A DNA stretch of 64,000 nucleotides from Chitinophagaceae bacterium. GTDB lineage: Bacteria > Bacteroidota > Bacteroidia > Chitinophagales > Chitinophagaceae. The notes under the pieces are model-generated. The model saw only the letters and a list, made by a program, of their open reading frames with translations, did not search any database and had not been told where the DNA came from. The stretch spans positions 124,001 to 188,000 of the forward strand of contig JAHBTK010000006.1 of NCBI GenBank assembly GCA_019638625.1. The letters run 5' to 3'. Position numbers and translations under genes: made by a program. The stretch's first letter is position 1. The number at the start of each line of letters is the position of its first letter. Shown here piece after piece: positions 7,586-15,416 of this stretch.

Positions 7586-8548
7586 TTATACAACTAACTT
7601 CTCTAGGCTGCGCTGCAGAATAGCTTTTACTTTCTCCCGGAGGCTCTCCGGCGCCAATATACGGGCGTAGTCGCCAAACATCAGGTACCATCTTGCAAAA
7701 AACTCCATATCCTCATAATATCTGAACAACATTTCTATTTCACCTTCTTTTTCTTCTTCTGAAATAAACCCGTAGAATTTCCGGCTGTTTCTTATATACC
7801 GGGCCGTTGACTTATCAACACAGATCCTGATCTCGGTTTTTTTATGATCGGTTTCTTCTTTCAGGTAGTGTGACAATTCCCGGTGCTGCAATTCAAAAGG
7901 TTTATCCGAAGCCGCAATGGAAAAAATCCTGTCTGTCCGGAATTTACGATGTTCTTTTCTCAGGTGACAATAGGCCAACAGGTACCAATACAGGTTTTCG
8001 TGATACAGCCCGACAGGCTCTATGTACCGGTCCACCGGCGCTGCCGCTTCAAGGGACTGGTAACGGATAAATACCTGTTGTTTGTTTGCCATTCCGTTCA
8101 TGAGCAATTCCAACGCGTTCAAAACATTCTCCCTGAAAAGAGGATGTGCAGGCTTCACCATCACCTGCGTATCCAGGGTGTCCACCCGTTCCTTCTCCGA
8201 CCAGCGTAACACGGATTTTATCTTATACATTGCGGACTGAAAATGTCCGCCCAGCGATTTATCCGTCAAATGCTGCATCAGCTTTTCCGCTGCTACAAAA
8301 CTGGTGGCTTCTTCCTTTGAAAACATTACCGGCGGGAGCCTGTATCCCTCCATTATAGAATAACCGACGCCCGCTTCCCCGCCAATAGGCACCCCGGAAG
8401 CTTCAAGCGCTTTTATATCCCGGTAGATCGTTCTTAAACTTACGTCAAAACGATCAGCCAGTTCCTGGGCTTTTATGATCCTTTTTGACTGTAACTGTAT
8501 GAGAATGGCGACAATCCTGTCAAATCTTTTGGGGCTTTCGTCTATCAT
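7586..8548 (-). CDS. WYL-domain transcriptional regulator
   Basis: 320 residues. The N-terminal DeoR/HTH_11-type winged helix (about 1-60: 'FDRIVAILIQLQSKRIIKAQELADRFDVSLRTIYRDIKAL' region) is followed by a WYL domain (about 140-240), with 'VFIRYQSL', 'YIEPVGLYHENLYWYLLAYC' and 'RKFRTDRIFSI'. A WCX-like C-terminal part follows. WYL proteins bind nucleic-acid or nucleotide ligands and often repress or activate divergent neighbours. It is divergent from the YjbR gene, with only 25 bp between the two ATGs, so it probably controls that gene and itself. The target and ligand are unknown. Confidence 0.88.
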   Translation of the reverse strand: MIDESPKRFDRIVAILIQLQSKRIIKAQELADRFDVSLRTIYRDIKALEASGVPIGGEAGVGYSIMEGYRLPPVMFSKEEATSFVAAEKLMQHLTDKSLGGHFQSAMYKIKSVLRWSEKERVDTLDTQVMVKPAHPLFRENVLNALELLMNGMANKQQVFIRYQSLEAAAPVDRYIEPVGLYHENLYWYLLAYCHLRKEHRKFRTDRIFSIAASDKPFELQHRELSHYLKEETDHKKTEIRICVDKSTARYIRNSRKFYGFISEEEKEGEIEMLFRYYEDMEFFARWYLMFGDYARILAPESLREKVKAILQRSLEKLVV

Positions 8549-8561
8549 GTATTAAAAATAA

Positions 8562-8569
8562 TAAGTTTG
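8562..8569 (+). promoter_or_regulatory. Bacteroidota -7 element abutting a start codon (TAAGTTTG)
   Basis: Exact TAnnTTTG, ending only 4 bp before the ATG at 8574. If used, transcription would begin at or next to the start codon, giving a leaderless or nearly leaderless mRNA. Confidence 0.5.
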
Positions 8570-8573
8570 TATC

Positions 8574-8894
8574 ATGAATATTGAAGAAATCAGGGAATAC
8601 TGTATAAGAAAACAGGGAACCGAAGAATCATTTCCTTTTGGTCCTGATACACTGGTTTTTAAAGTGAGTGGAAAAATTTACCTGTTGATGGGACTGGACG
8701 CGCAACCGGCCCGCTTCAACGTAAAATGTGATCCGGAGAAAGCAATCGACCTGAGAGAAACCTACAACTGCGTGGTGCCGGGTTACCACATGAACAAAAA
8801 ACACTGGAATACGGTGATTGCAGACGGATCGGTATCGGCTAAATTGCTGAAAGAATGGATCGATGATTCCTACAACCTGGTAAAGAAAAAATAA
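8574..8894 (+). CDS. MmcQ/YjbR-family protein
   Basis: 106 residues matching the YjbR (CyaY-like fold) family end to end: 'IREYCIRKQGTEESFPFGPDTLVFKVSGKIYLLM', 'FNVKCDPEKAIDLRE' and 'HMNKKHWNTV' in order. The name MmcQ comes from a mitomycin cluster; the general role is not established, and DNA binding is suggested for some members. The start 'MNIEEIREYC' agrees with family N-termini, so the ATG right after the -7 element is likely real. Divergent from the WYL regulator, which is its probable controller. Confidence 0.85.
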   Translation: MNIEEIREYCIRKQGTEESFPFGPDTLVFKVSGKIYLLMGLDAQPARFNVKCDPEKAIDLRETYNCVVPGYHMNKKHWNTVIADGSVSAKLLKEWIDDSYNLVKKK

Positions 8895-9085
8895 CCATCT
8901 GATCCACCCTGCAACGGGTATATTTCAGGTTTTTGCAGAGCAAACAACCATTTGCATATTTTCCGCCACCGGAGAAAGCAGCCCGGGCAAATCATATGTT
9001 CGGTGAGCAAAACCTCAAAGCCCTTTCCGGAGACGTTGCAACACTCCCTGAAATTGATTTCGACCACACATTCTTTTATGTTTTG

Positions 9086-9093
9086 TACCTTTG
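9086..9093 (+). promoter_or_regulatory. Bacteroidota -7 element (TACCTTTG)
   Basis: Exact TAnnTTTG, 31 bp before the TTG start at 9125. It lies inside the longer open frame that begins at 8933, so it argues that the extra 64 residues there are not translated. Confidence 0.6.
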
Positions 9094-9124
9094 TGCCCTA
9101 TTTATTTATAAAAAGAGTAATACA

Positions 9125-10039
9125 TTGAAGATCGCTTTACTTTTGGGTCAGTATCTCCTGCAACACAAAACCATGCAACTCCAGGGACTGGGTATATTTA
9201 CGATAGAACCTTTGCCAGGAAGAGGCGATGAAAAAGGGAGACACAAGAATACTGATGATGATATTAAGTTTATTCCTAATAAAGGTATTACGACCAATGC
9301 CGAACTGGTTGAGTTTATTGCCAAACATACCGGAAAGATCAAACCTCTTGCCAGCTCGGACCTGGAAGACTTTCTGAATATCGGTAAACAGCTATTGAAT
9401 GTAAGCAAGCAATTTTACATAGAAGGGCTGGGCACGATTATCCTGGACGGTAATGACAACCTCAGTTTCACCCAGGGAGCAGAACTATTACCGGCAGCCA
9501 TAGCCGAAGAACCGATAGCAAAAAAACATGCTGACCTCATTAAGGACGCTTCTCTTACAACGCCATCAAATATTTCCTTTGAAAATGAGCCGGTAGCAGC
9601 CAAGGGCAAAACAGCCAGGAACCTGCTGATGTCTTTAGCTATTATTGTGGGAGTGGTTTTTGTTGGCTGGCTCTCCTACTATTTCTACACAGAGTGGAAG
9701 AATAATAAAAAGAAACAGGCAAACCAGGAAGCAATTCTTCCTGTTTTCCAGGAACCAGCACCGGCAGACTCCTCTTCACTTACGCAAAAAACAGACAGCC
9801 TCAGTAGTGAGCCTGTTACTGCATCAGGTTTTAAAGTAGTATTGGAGACATCAGGAAAAAACAGGGCTTACCGGCGATACGAAGATTTGCAGCAATGGGG
9901 CTACCAGGTGGAGCTCGCAACCGCGGATTCCATCCAGTTCCAGATCATTACCCTGGTTGATAAACCTTTAGAAGATTCCACAAAAGTACTGGATTCGCTT
10001 ACCCGCTTCTTTGGAAGAAAAGCAGTATTGTTGAGATAA
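9125..10039 (+). CDS. HU-like / SPOR membrane protein
   Basis: 304 residues from the TTG at 9125. N-terminal HU/CCDC81-like region (about 1-110): 'KIALLLGQYLLQHKTMQLQGLGIFTI', then a second 'FYIEGLGTIILD' half-motif. One transmembrane helix spans about 168-188, followed by a Pro/Ser/Gln linker. A C-terminal SPOR-like domain (about 235-304: 'GFKVVLETSGKNRAYRRYEDLQQWGYQVEL') follows. SPOR domains bind denuded glycan strands at division septa; the cytoplasmic HU-like part might bind DNA or mediate assembly. The frame is open from 8933, but the -7 element at 9086 and family N-termini favour 9125. Convergent with sufS (6-bp gap). Confidence 0.75.
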   Translation: MKIALLLGQYLLQHKTMQLQGLGIFTIEPLPGRGDEKGRHKNTDDDIKFIPNKGITTNAELVEFIAKHTGKIKPLASSDLEDFLNIGKQLLNVSKQFYIEGLGTIILDGNDNLSFTQGAELLPAAIAEEPIAKKHADLIKDASLTTPSNISFENEPVAAKGKTARNLLMSLAIIVGVVFVGWLSYYFYTEWKNNKKKQANQEAILPVFQEPAPADSSSLTQKTDSLSSEPVTASGFKVVLETSGKNRAYRRYEDLQQWGYQVELATADSIQFQIITLVDKPLEDSTKVLDSLTRFFGRKAVLLR

Positions 10040-10045
10040 ACGCGG

Positions 10046-11287
10046 CTATTGCAGCATTTGTGCGGCCTTATTAATTCCGGCCACCAGGTAATCTACTTCT
10101 TCTTTGGTATTATAAAAAGCAAAAGACGCCCGGACAGTACCCGGTATACCGAAAATATCCATCAATGGTTGGGTACAATGGTGTCCCGTTCTCACGGCAA
10201 TGGATTGTTTGTCGAGCAATTCGCCCATATCAAAGGGATGGATATCCTTCACCAGGAAGGATATAGCGCCGGCCCTGTGAGCAGCGTCACCGATAAACCG
10301 GAGCCCCTCTATGGCCGCCAGCCGTTCATACGCATAGTTTATTAAAGCCGCTTCCGCCTGTTGAATGTTTTCCAGTCCGATCTTTTGAATATAATCCGCC
10401 GCAGCACCCAAAGCTATGGCACCGGAAATATCGGGTGTGCCGGCCTCAAACTTAAAAGGTAATTCGTTAAAAGTTGTCCTGGCAAAAGTGACCTGTTTTA
10501 TCATATCCCCTCCCCCCTCGTAAGGCGGCATTTTATTCAGCCATTCCTCTTTTCCATACAAAATGCCAATGCCCGTTGGTCCGTACATTTTATGCCCCGA
10601 AAAAGCCAGGAAATCTACGTCCAGTGCCTGCACATCCACCGGCATATGCTGAATTGCCTGCGCTCCGTCCAGCAGTACCGGAATACCCCTGGCGTGTGCT
10701 TTTGCAATAATGTCGTTCACTGGGTTTACCGTTCCAAGACTGTTAGACACCCAGGTAACGGCTACTATCTTAACCTTCGGCGTAAGCAACCGTTCAAACG
10801 CCGTCATATCCAGTTCACCCTTTTCATTAATAGGGATCACTTTCAGTTGCGCTTTTTGCTGCTCACATATCAGTTGCCAGGGAACAATATTGGAATGGTG
10901 TTCCATAGCGGATATCAGCACTTCATCATTTTCCCCGATAAAAGTCTTACCGAAACTGGAAGCGACCAGGTTGATGCTATTAGTGGTTCCTTTGGTAAAG
11001 ATCACTTCATGGTCATGCCGTGCATTGATCAGAGAAGTTATTTTCCTGCGGGACTCTTCATAAGCCTCTGTAGCCTGCTGGCTCAATAAATGTACCCCCC
11101 TGTGAACATTGCTGTTGTATTCCGTGTAGTATCGTTCCAGTGTTTCCAGTACCTGCACAGGTTTTTGTGTAGTAGCGGCATTGTCGAAATAAACCAGTGG
11201 CCTGCCGTACACTTTTGTCTGCAGAATAGGGAAATCCAGTCTTATTTTCTCTGTATCAATCGGTAATATGGCCGCCACGCTAGTCAT
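10046..11287 (-). CDS. sufS: Cysteine desulfurase SufS
   Basis: 413 residues; a PLP enzyme that takes sulfur from L-cysteine to supply Fe-S assembly. Class-V aminotransferase fold with 'YFDNAATTQKP' at the N-terminus, the PLP-binding Lys233 in 'SGHKMYGPTG' and the active-site Cys371 in 'RTGHHCTQP'. The 'RTGxHC' context is typical of group II (SufS) enzymes. The start overlaps the 3' end of sufD by 8 bp. Last gene of the minus-strand suf operon; no SufE or SufU partner is encoded next to it. Confidence 0.95.
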   Translation of the reverse strand: MTSVAAILPIDTEKIRLDFPILQTKVYGRPLVYFDNAATTQKPVQVLETLERYYTEYNSNVHRGVHLLSQQATEAYEESRRKITSLINARHDHEVIFTKGTTNSINLVASSFGKTFIGENDEVLISAMEHHSNIVPWQLICEQQKAQLKVIPINEKGELDMTAFERLLTPKVKIVAVTWVSNSLGTVNPVNDIIAKAHARGIPVLLDGAQAIQHMPVDVQALDVDFLAFSGHKMYGPTGIGILYGKEEWLNKMPPYEGGGDMIKQVTFARTTFNELPFKFEAGTPDISGAIALGAAADYIQKIGLENIQQAEAALINYAYERLAAIEGLRFIGDAAHRAGAISFLVKDIHPFDMGELLDKQSIAVRTGHHCTQPLMDIFGIPGTVRASFAFYNTKEEVDYLVAGINKAAQMLQ

Positions 11288-12572
11288 AAGCCTCAGCCAT
11301 TTTTTGGGTAATCAGTTTATCAATATAATTTCTTACAGCCGGTATCTCCGCCTTACTGGTTACGTCAAAAGCAAATGCATTCACCAGCAGGTTCCTCGCA
11401 GCGATCTCGCCAATCCCCCTCGTCTTCAGGTAAAACAAGGCCTCGGGGTTGAAGCTGCCTATGGTGCTGCCGTGGCTGCATTTCACGTCATCAGCAAAAA
11501 TTTCCAGTTGGGGTTTGGTATCGATCACCGCCCTGTCGCTCAGCAGCATATTGTTGTTCTGTTGAAAAGCGTTCGTTTTCTGTGCATCCTGCTGTACAAA
11601 GATCTTTCCATTAAAAACCGCACGCGACTCATCCATCAGCACCCCTTTGTATAGCTCATTACTCATGCAATGGGGCATTTTATGGTTCACCAACGAATGA
11701 TTATCCACCAACTGGTTTCCACCGGTCAGGTACAAGCCATATAGATGACTCTCTGTATTGCTGCCATTAAGTTCGAGGTGCAGGTTATTTCTTACCAGCG
11801 ATATTCCCGGCAGCGTGTAGGTATGATTGTTATACAAACTATCCCCGCTTTGATCCACCTGTGTAAAATTCACGATGCGCACATTCGAAGGGCCTACCTG
11901 CAGGTTGTAATGATCCAGCCGGGCATTTGCCGCCACATGTATTTCGGATACCGTATTAATAAACACGGGTTCATTTCCTTTAACAAACAGGGTTTCCACC
12001 ACTTCGAGCCTGCTGCCGCCGTTAGCTACTATCAGGACGCGGGGTTGCACAAAAAAAGGTTCCTCTGCATTGTAAACGTGAATAAGGCGCACCGGTTTAT
12101 CAATGATCGCGTTTTTCTCCACCTCTATCACCACACCTGTTTGAAACAGGGCCGTGTTCAAAGCCGCAAAGCCATTGTTTTTAAGTGGAATGGTTTTACC
12201 CAGGTAGTTTTGCAGCGCCGGTTGCCCCAGGGCAGTCCTGAAAGGTGTTACTTTCAGCCCGGCGATCGCCACATCTTCGTTCAATAAACCGTTTTTCAGA
12301 ATAATTTCATGTGCATCCAGCCCGGGAATGGCGCCATAATTCCGGTGTTCATGCAAAGGAATATTGGCAGGCTGCAGTTTAAAAGGATCCTTTAAAAACG
12401 GAGCAACATTGGTAAATCTCCAGTCTTCATTTTTTATCGTGGGAAACCCGCTGGCTTCAAAACCGTTAAAAGCCTCCTTTTTTAAAGCCTTTAACCAGTC
12501 CTGCTGCTGTTCTGAATCTCTTTCCTGGAAAACCGCCAGCAACTGATCGTATAGTGATGTAGTAGTAATCAT
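11280..12572 (-). CDS. sufD: Fe-S assembly scaffold subunit SufD
   Basis: 430 residues of the SufBD beta-helix family. The C-terminal SufBD core is clear ('FADDVKCSHGSTIGSFNPEALFYLKTRGI', with the conserved Cys-His pair, and 'ARNLLVNAFAFDV'). The N-terminal third is divergent, as usual for SufD. It forms the SufBC2D complex with the neighbouring products to build Fe-S clusters in the cytoplasm. 9 bp downstream of sufC and overlapping sufS by 8 bp, so it is clearly cotranscribed. Confidence 0.93.
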   Translation of the reverse strand: MITTTSLYDQLLAVFQERDSEQQQDWLKALKKEAFNGFEASGFPTIKNEDWRFTNVAPFLKDPFKLQPANIPLHEHRNYGAIPGLDAHEIILKNGLLNEDVAIAGLKVTPFRTALGQPALQNYLGKTIPLKNNGFAALNTALFQTGVVIEVEKNAIIDKPVRLIHVYNAEEPFFVQPRVLIVANGGSRLEVVETLFVKGNEPVFINTVSEIHVAANARLDHYNLQVGPSNVRIVNFTQVDQSGDSLYNNHTYTLPGISLVRNNLHLELNGSNTESHLYGLYLTGGNQLVDNHSLVNHKMPHCMSNELYKGVLMDESRAVFNGKIFVQQDAQKTNAFQQNNNMLLSDRAVIDTKPQLEIFADDVKCSHGSTIGSFNPEALFYLKTRGIGEIAARNLLVNAFAFDVTSKAEIPAVRNYIDKLITQKMAEAYD

Positions 12573-12581
12573 TGCAAATTA

Positions 12582-13346
12582 TTAATTAACCGGTTCCGTA
12601 GATACCGGCTCTTTAATCCAGTCGTATCCTCTTTCTTCCAGTTCGAGCGCCAACTCCTTGGTACCGGATTTTACGATTTTTCCATCGTATAACACATGTA
12701 CAAAATCGGGAACGATATACTCCAGTAAACGCTGGTAGTGCGTAATTACAATAAAAGCATTTTTATCTGAACGCAACTTGTTTACACCATTGGAAACAAT
12801 ACGCAGCGCATCGATATCCAATCCTGAGTCAGTTTCATCCAGAATAGACAGTTTGGGCTCCAGCATTGCCAGTTGGAATACTTCGTTACGTTTCTTTTCC
12901 CCTCCGGAAAAACCCTCATTCAGGGAGCGATTGGCCAACCTGGCGTCAAACTCTACGAGTTTTTGTTTTTCACGGGTCAGCTTCAGGAATTCTTTTGCTT
13001 CCAGCGGAGGATCATTGCGGTAGGCTCTTATTTCATTCAACGCTGTACGCAGGAAGTTGATATTCGAGACCCCCGGGATTTCCACCGGGTATTGAAATGC
13101 CAGGAACAATCCTTCCCGTGCCCTGTCTTCGGCGGAAAGATCCAGTAAGTCCTTTCCTTCAAATATTACTTCTCCTCCGGTCACTTCAAAGTTTTCACGG
13201 CCGGCCAGTACCGAAGCCAACGAACTTTTACCGGAACCGTTGGGTCCCATAATAGCGTGTACTTCGCCAGCATTTACCTGCAGGTTGATTCCTTTTAATA
13301 TCTGCTTATCCTCAACTTTCGCCTGTAGATTTTTTATCTGTAACAT
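12582..13346 (-). CDS. sufC: Fe-S assembly ATPase SufC
   Basis: 254-residue ABC-type ATPase of the SufBCD complex. Walker A 'GPNGSGKSS' (about 34-42), Q-loop region 'LAFQYPVEIPGVSN', the SufC-type signature 'FSGGEKKRNE' and Walker B 'LSILDETDSGLD' are all present. The 'DETDSGLDIDALR' string is diagnostic of SufC rather than a transporter ATPase. Cytosolic; its ATP cycle drives conformational change in SufB/SufD. Lies between sufB (56-bp gap) and sufD (9-bp gap). Confidence 0.96.
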   Translation of the reverse strand: MLQIKNLQAKVEDKQILKGINLQVNAGEVHAIMGPNGSGKSSLASVLAGRENFEVTGGEVIFEGKDLLDLSAEDRAREGLFLAFQYPVEIPGVSNINFLRTALNEIRAYRNDPPLEAKEFLKLTREKQKLVEFDARLANRSLNEGFSGGEKKRNEVFQLAMLEPKLSILDETDSGLDIDALRIVSNGVNKLRSDKNAFIVITHYQRLLEYIVPDFVHVLYDGKIVKSGTKELALELEERGYDWIKEPVSTEPVN

Positions 13347-13402
13347 GATTATATTGTCGTATTTCTATTTTAGAGTTCTAAAAGCAATTAAAAATTCATT
13401 CC

Positions 13403-14848
13403 CTACCCCACACTGCCTTCCAGTGATATGGACAGTAGTTTCTGCGCCTCTACGGCAAACTCCATCGGTAACTGGTTCAATACTTCCCTGGCATATCCAT
13501 TTACAATCAACGCCACTGCTTTTTCCGTATCAATTCCTCTCTGGTTCAGGTAAAAGATCTGATCCTCGCCTATTTTAGAAGTAGTCGCTTCGTGTTCAAC
13601 GGTGGCTGTTTTATTTTTAGCTTCAATGTAAGGAAAGGTATGTGCGCCGCAACGATCTCCTATCAGCAGGGAGTCGCACTGTGTGAAGTTCCGGGCATTG
13701 TCTGCTTTTGCTCCCACATGCACCAATCCTCTATAGCTGTTTTGCCCCTCGCCGGCAGAAATCCCCTTTGAGATAATGCGGCTTTTGGTGCCTTTCCCGA
13801 TATGAAACATTTTGGTACCGGTGTCGGCTACCTGCTTGTTTTTGGTAACTGCTACTGAATAAAACTCACCGCTGGAATAATCGCCCTGCAATATCACACT
13901 GGGGTACTTCCATGTAATGGCAGATCCGGTTTCCACCTGTGTCCAGGAAATTTTTGCGTGTGCTCCACGGCAAACCCCTCTCTTGGTCACAAAATTATAA
14001 ATGCCGCCATTTCCGTCTTTGTCTCCGGGATACCAGTTCTGCACGGTGCTGTATTTGATTTCCGCATTCTCCATGGCAATCAGTTCCACCACGGCAGCAT
14101 GCAACTGGTTTTCATCCCGTTTGGGCGCTGTACATCCCTCAAGGTAGCTAACATAACTACCCTCGTCTGCAATGATCAGCGTGCGCTCGAACTGCCCGGT
14201 ATTCTGGGTATTGATCCTGAAATAGGTAGAGAGCTCCATCGGGCAACGAACGCCTTTGGGAATATACACAAAGGAGCCGTCTGAAAACGCCGCGGCGTTC
14301 AGCGCCGCGTAAATATTGTCCGAATACGGCACTACGGAACCAAGGTATTTCTGTATCAGTTCCGGATGTTCTTTTACCGCTTCGCTGATGGAGCAAAATA
14401 TCACACCGTGTTCCTTCAGTGTTTCCTTGAACGTAGTGGCAACAGAAACACTATCAAATACGGCATCCACCGCTACGCCCGCCAACAGTTTTTGTTCCGA
14501 CAGCGGAATACCCAGCTTTTCAAATGTGGCTATCAACTCGGGATCCACCTCATCCAGGCTGTTGTATTTTGCCTTTGATTTTGGCGCCGCGTAATAGGAT
14601 ATATCCTGGAAATCTACCTTTGGCAGCTCAAAATTCTGCCAGTGCGGCTCAGGTTGTTTCAGGAAAGAGTGATAGGCTTTTAAACGCCACTCTTTCAGCC
14701 ATTCCGGCTCTTCTTTTTTGGCTGATATATAATGTATGGTGTCTTCGCTCAGCCCCTTGGGCGCCACCTCCATTTCAATGTCTGTCACGAAGCCAAACTC
14801 ATATTCCTTATCACTATATTCCTCCAGTATGTCTGTGCTATTAGCCAT
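13403..14848 (-). CDS. sufB: Fe-S assembly scaffold SufB
   Basis: 481 residues, full length for SufB. Conserved blocks include 'GVIFCSISEAVKEHPELIQKYLG', 'DGSFVYIPKGVRCPMELSTYFRIN', 'EGCTAPKRDENQLHAAVVEL' and the C-terminal 'CDSLLIGDRCGAHTFPYIEAKN' with its cluster-relevant Cys. It is the main assembly scaffold of SufBC2D. The start is 18 bp after the stop of the HesB/IscA-type gene, so the five genes form one operon. Confidence 0.96.
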   Translation of the reverse strand: MANSTDILEEYSDKEYEFGFVTDIEMEVAPKGLSEDTIHYISAKKEEPEWLKEWRLKAYHSFLKQPEPHWQNFELPKVDFQDISYYAAPKSKAKYNSLDEVDPELIATFEKLGIPLSEQKLLAGVAVDAVFDSVSVATTFKETLKEHGVIFCSISEAVKEHPELIQKYLGSVVPYSDNIYAALNAAAFSDGSFVYIPKGVRCPMELSTYFRINTQNTGQFERTLIIADEGSYVSYLEGCTAPKRDENQLHAAVVELIAMENAEIKYSTVQNWYPGDKDGNGGIYNFVTKRGVCRGAHAKISWTQVETGSAITWKYPSVILQGDYSSGEFYSVAVTKNKQVADTGTKMFHIGKGTKSRIISKGISAGEGQNSYRGLVHVGAKADNARNFTQCDSLLIGDRCGAHTFPYIEAKNKTATVEHEATTSKIGEDQIFYLNQRGIDTEKAVALIVNGYAREVLNQLPMEFAVEAQKLLSISLEGSVG

Positions 14849-14866
14849 AATAATTTAAAATTGATA

Positions 14867-15193
14867 CTACACCGAAAAACTCTCTCCGCAGCTACAGGTC
14901 CTGGTAGCATTGGGGTTGTTGAATGTCAGTCCTTTACCATTCAACCCCCCGGAGTAATCCAACTCTGTTCCATACAGGTACAATAAACTCTTCATATCTA
15001 CTACTATCCGGATACCTTTATCTTCATATTCCTCGTCACCTGTTTTCTTTTCGTTGTCAAAGGTCAGCTTGTACTCCAGTCCCGAGCATCCGCCGCCCTT
15101 TACCCCCACTCTTACAAACACATCCCCGCTTTTTCCTTCCTGGGCCAGCAGGTTGGTAATGTATTCTTTTGCTGATTCCGAAACCGTAATCAT
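14867..15193 (-). CDS. HesB/IscA/SufA-type Fe-S carrier
   Basis: 108-residue A-type carrier that passes Fe-S clusters from the SUF scaffold to target proteins. It has the three conserved Cys: Cys36 in 'GGGCSGLEY' and Cys100/Cys102 in 'TCSCGESF'. The start ATG (15191-15193) is 26 bp downstream of a consensus -7 element, and this is the first gene of the operon ahead of sufB-C-D-S. Whether to name it SufA, IscA or ErpA cannot be settled from sequence alone. Confidence 0.93.
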   Translation of the reverse strand: MITVSESAKEYITNLLAQEGKSGDVFVRVGVKGGGCSGLEYKLTFDNEKKTGDEEYEDKGIRIVVDMKSLLYLYGTELDYSGGLNGKGLTFNNPNATRTCSCGESFSV

Positions 15194-15218
15194 ATTAATG
15201 ATCTTTTTTAACTATTTG

Positions 15219-15226
15219 CAAAATTA
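15219..15226 (-). promoter_or_regulatory. Bacteroidota -7 element for the suf operon (TAATTTTG)
   Basis: Exact TAnnTTTG on the minus strand, 26 bp before the first gene of the suf operon. No classical IscR-type or Fur-type palindrome was recognised beside it. Confidence 0.6.
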
Positions 15227-15416
15227 CGATTTTAGACGATAGGAAAGTTGCGGAAACCGGAAAAGGCTGAAATAAAGGGATTTATGACACACCAACACCA
15301 AAAATTACATAACTAATTAACTTACAGCATAGTATAATTATATCCAAACGTCTGCGGCTTCGTTTTCCCCGGAGGATAAATGCCCCTTTGCGATCAGTGC
15401 CTGCAGCGCCTTTTGA

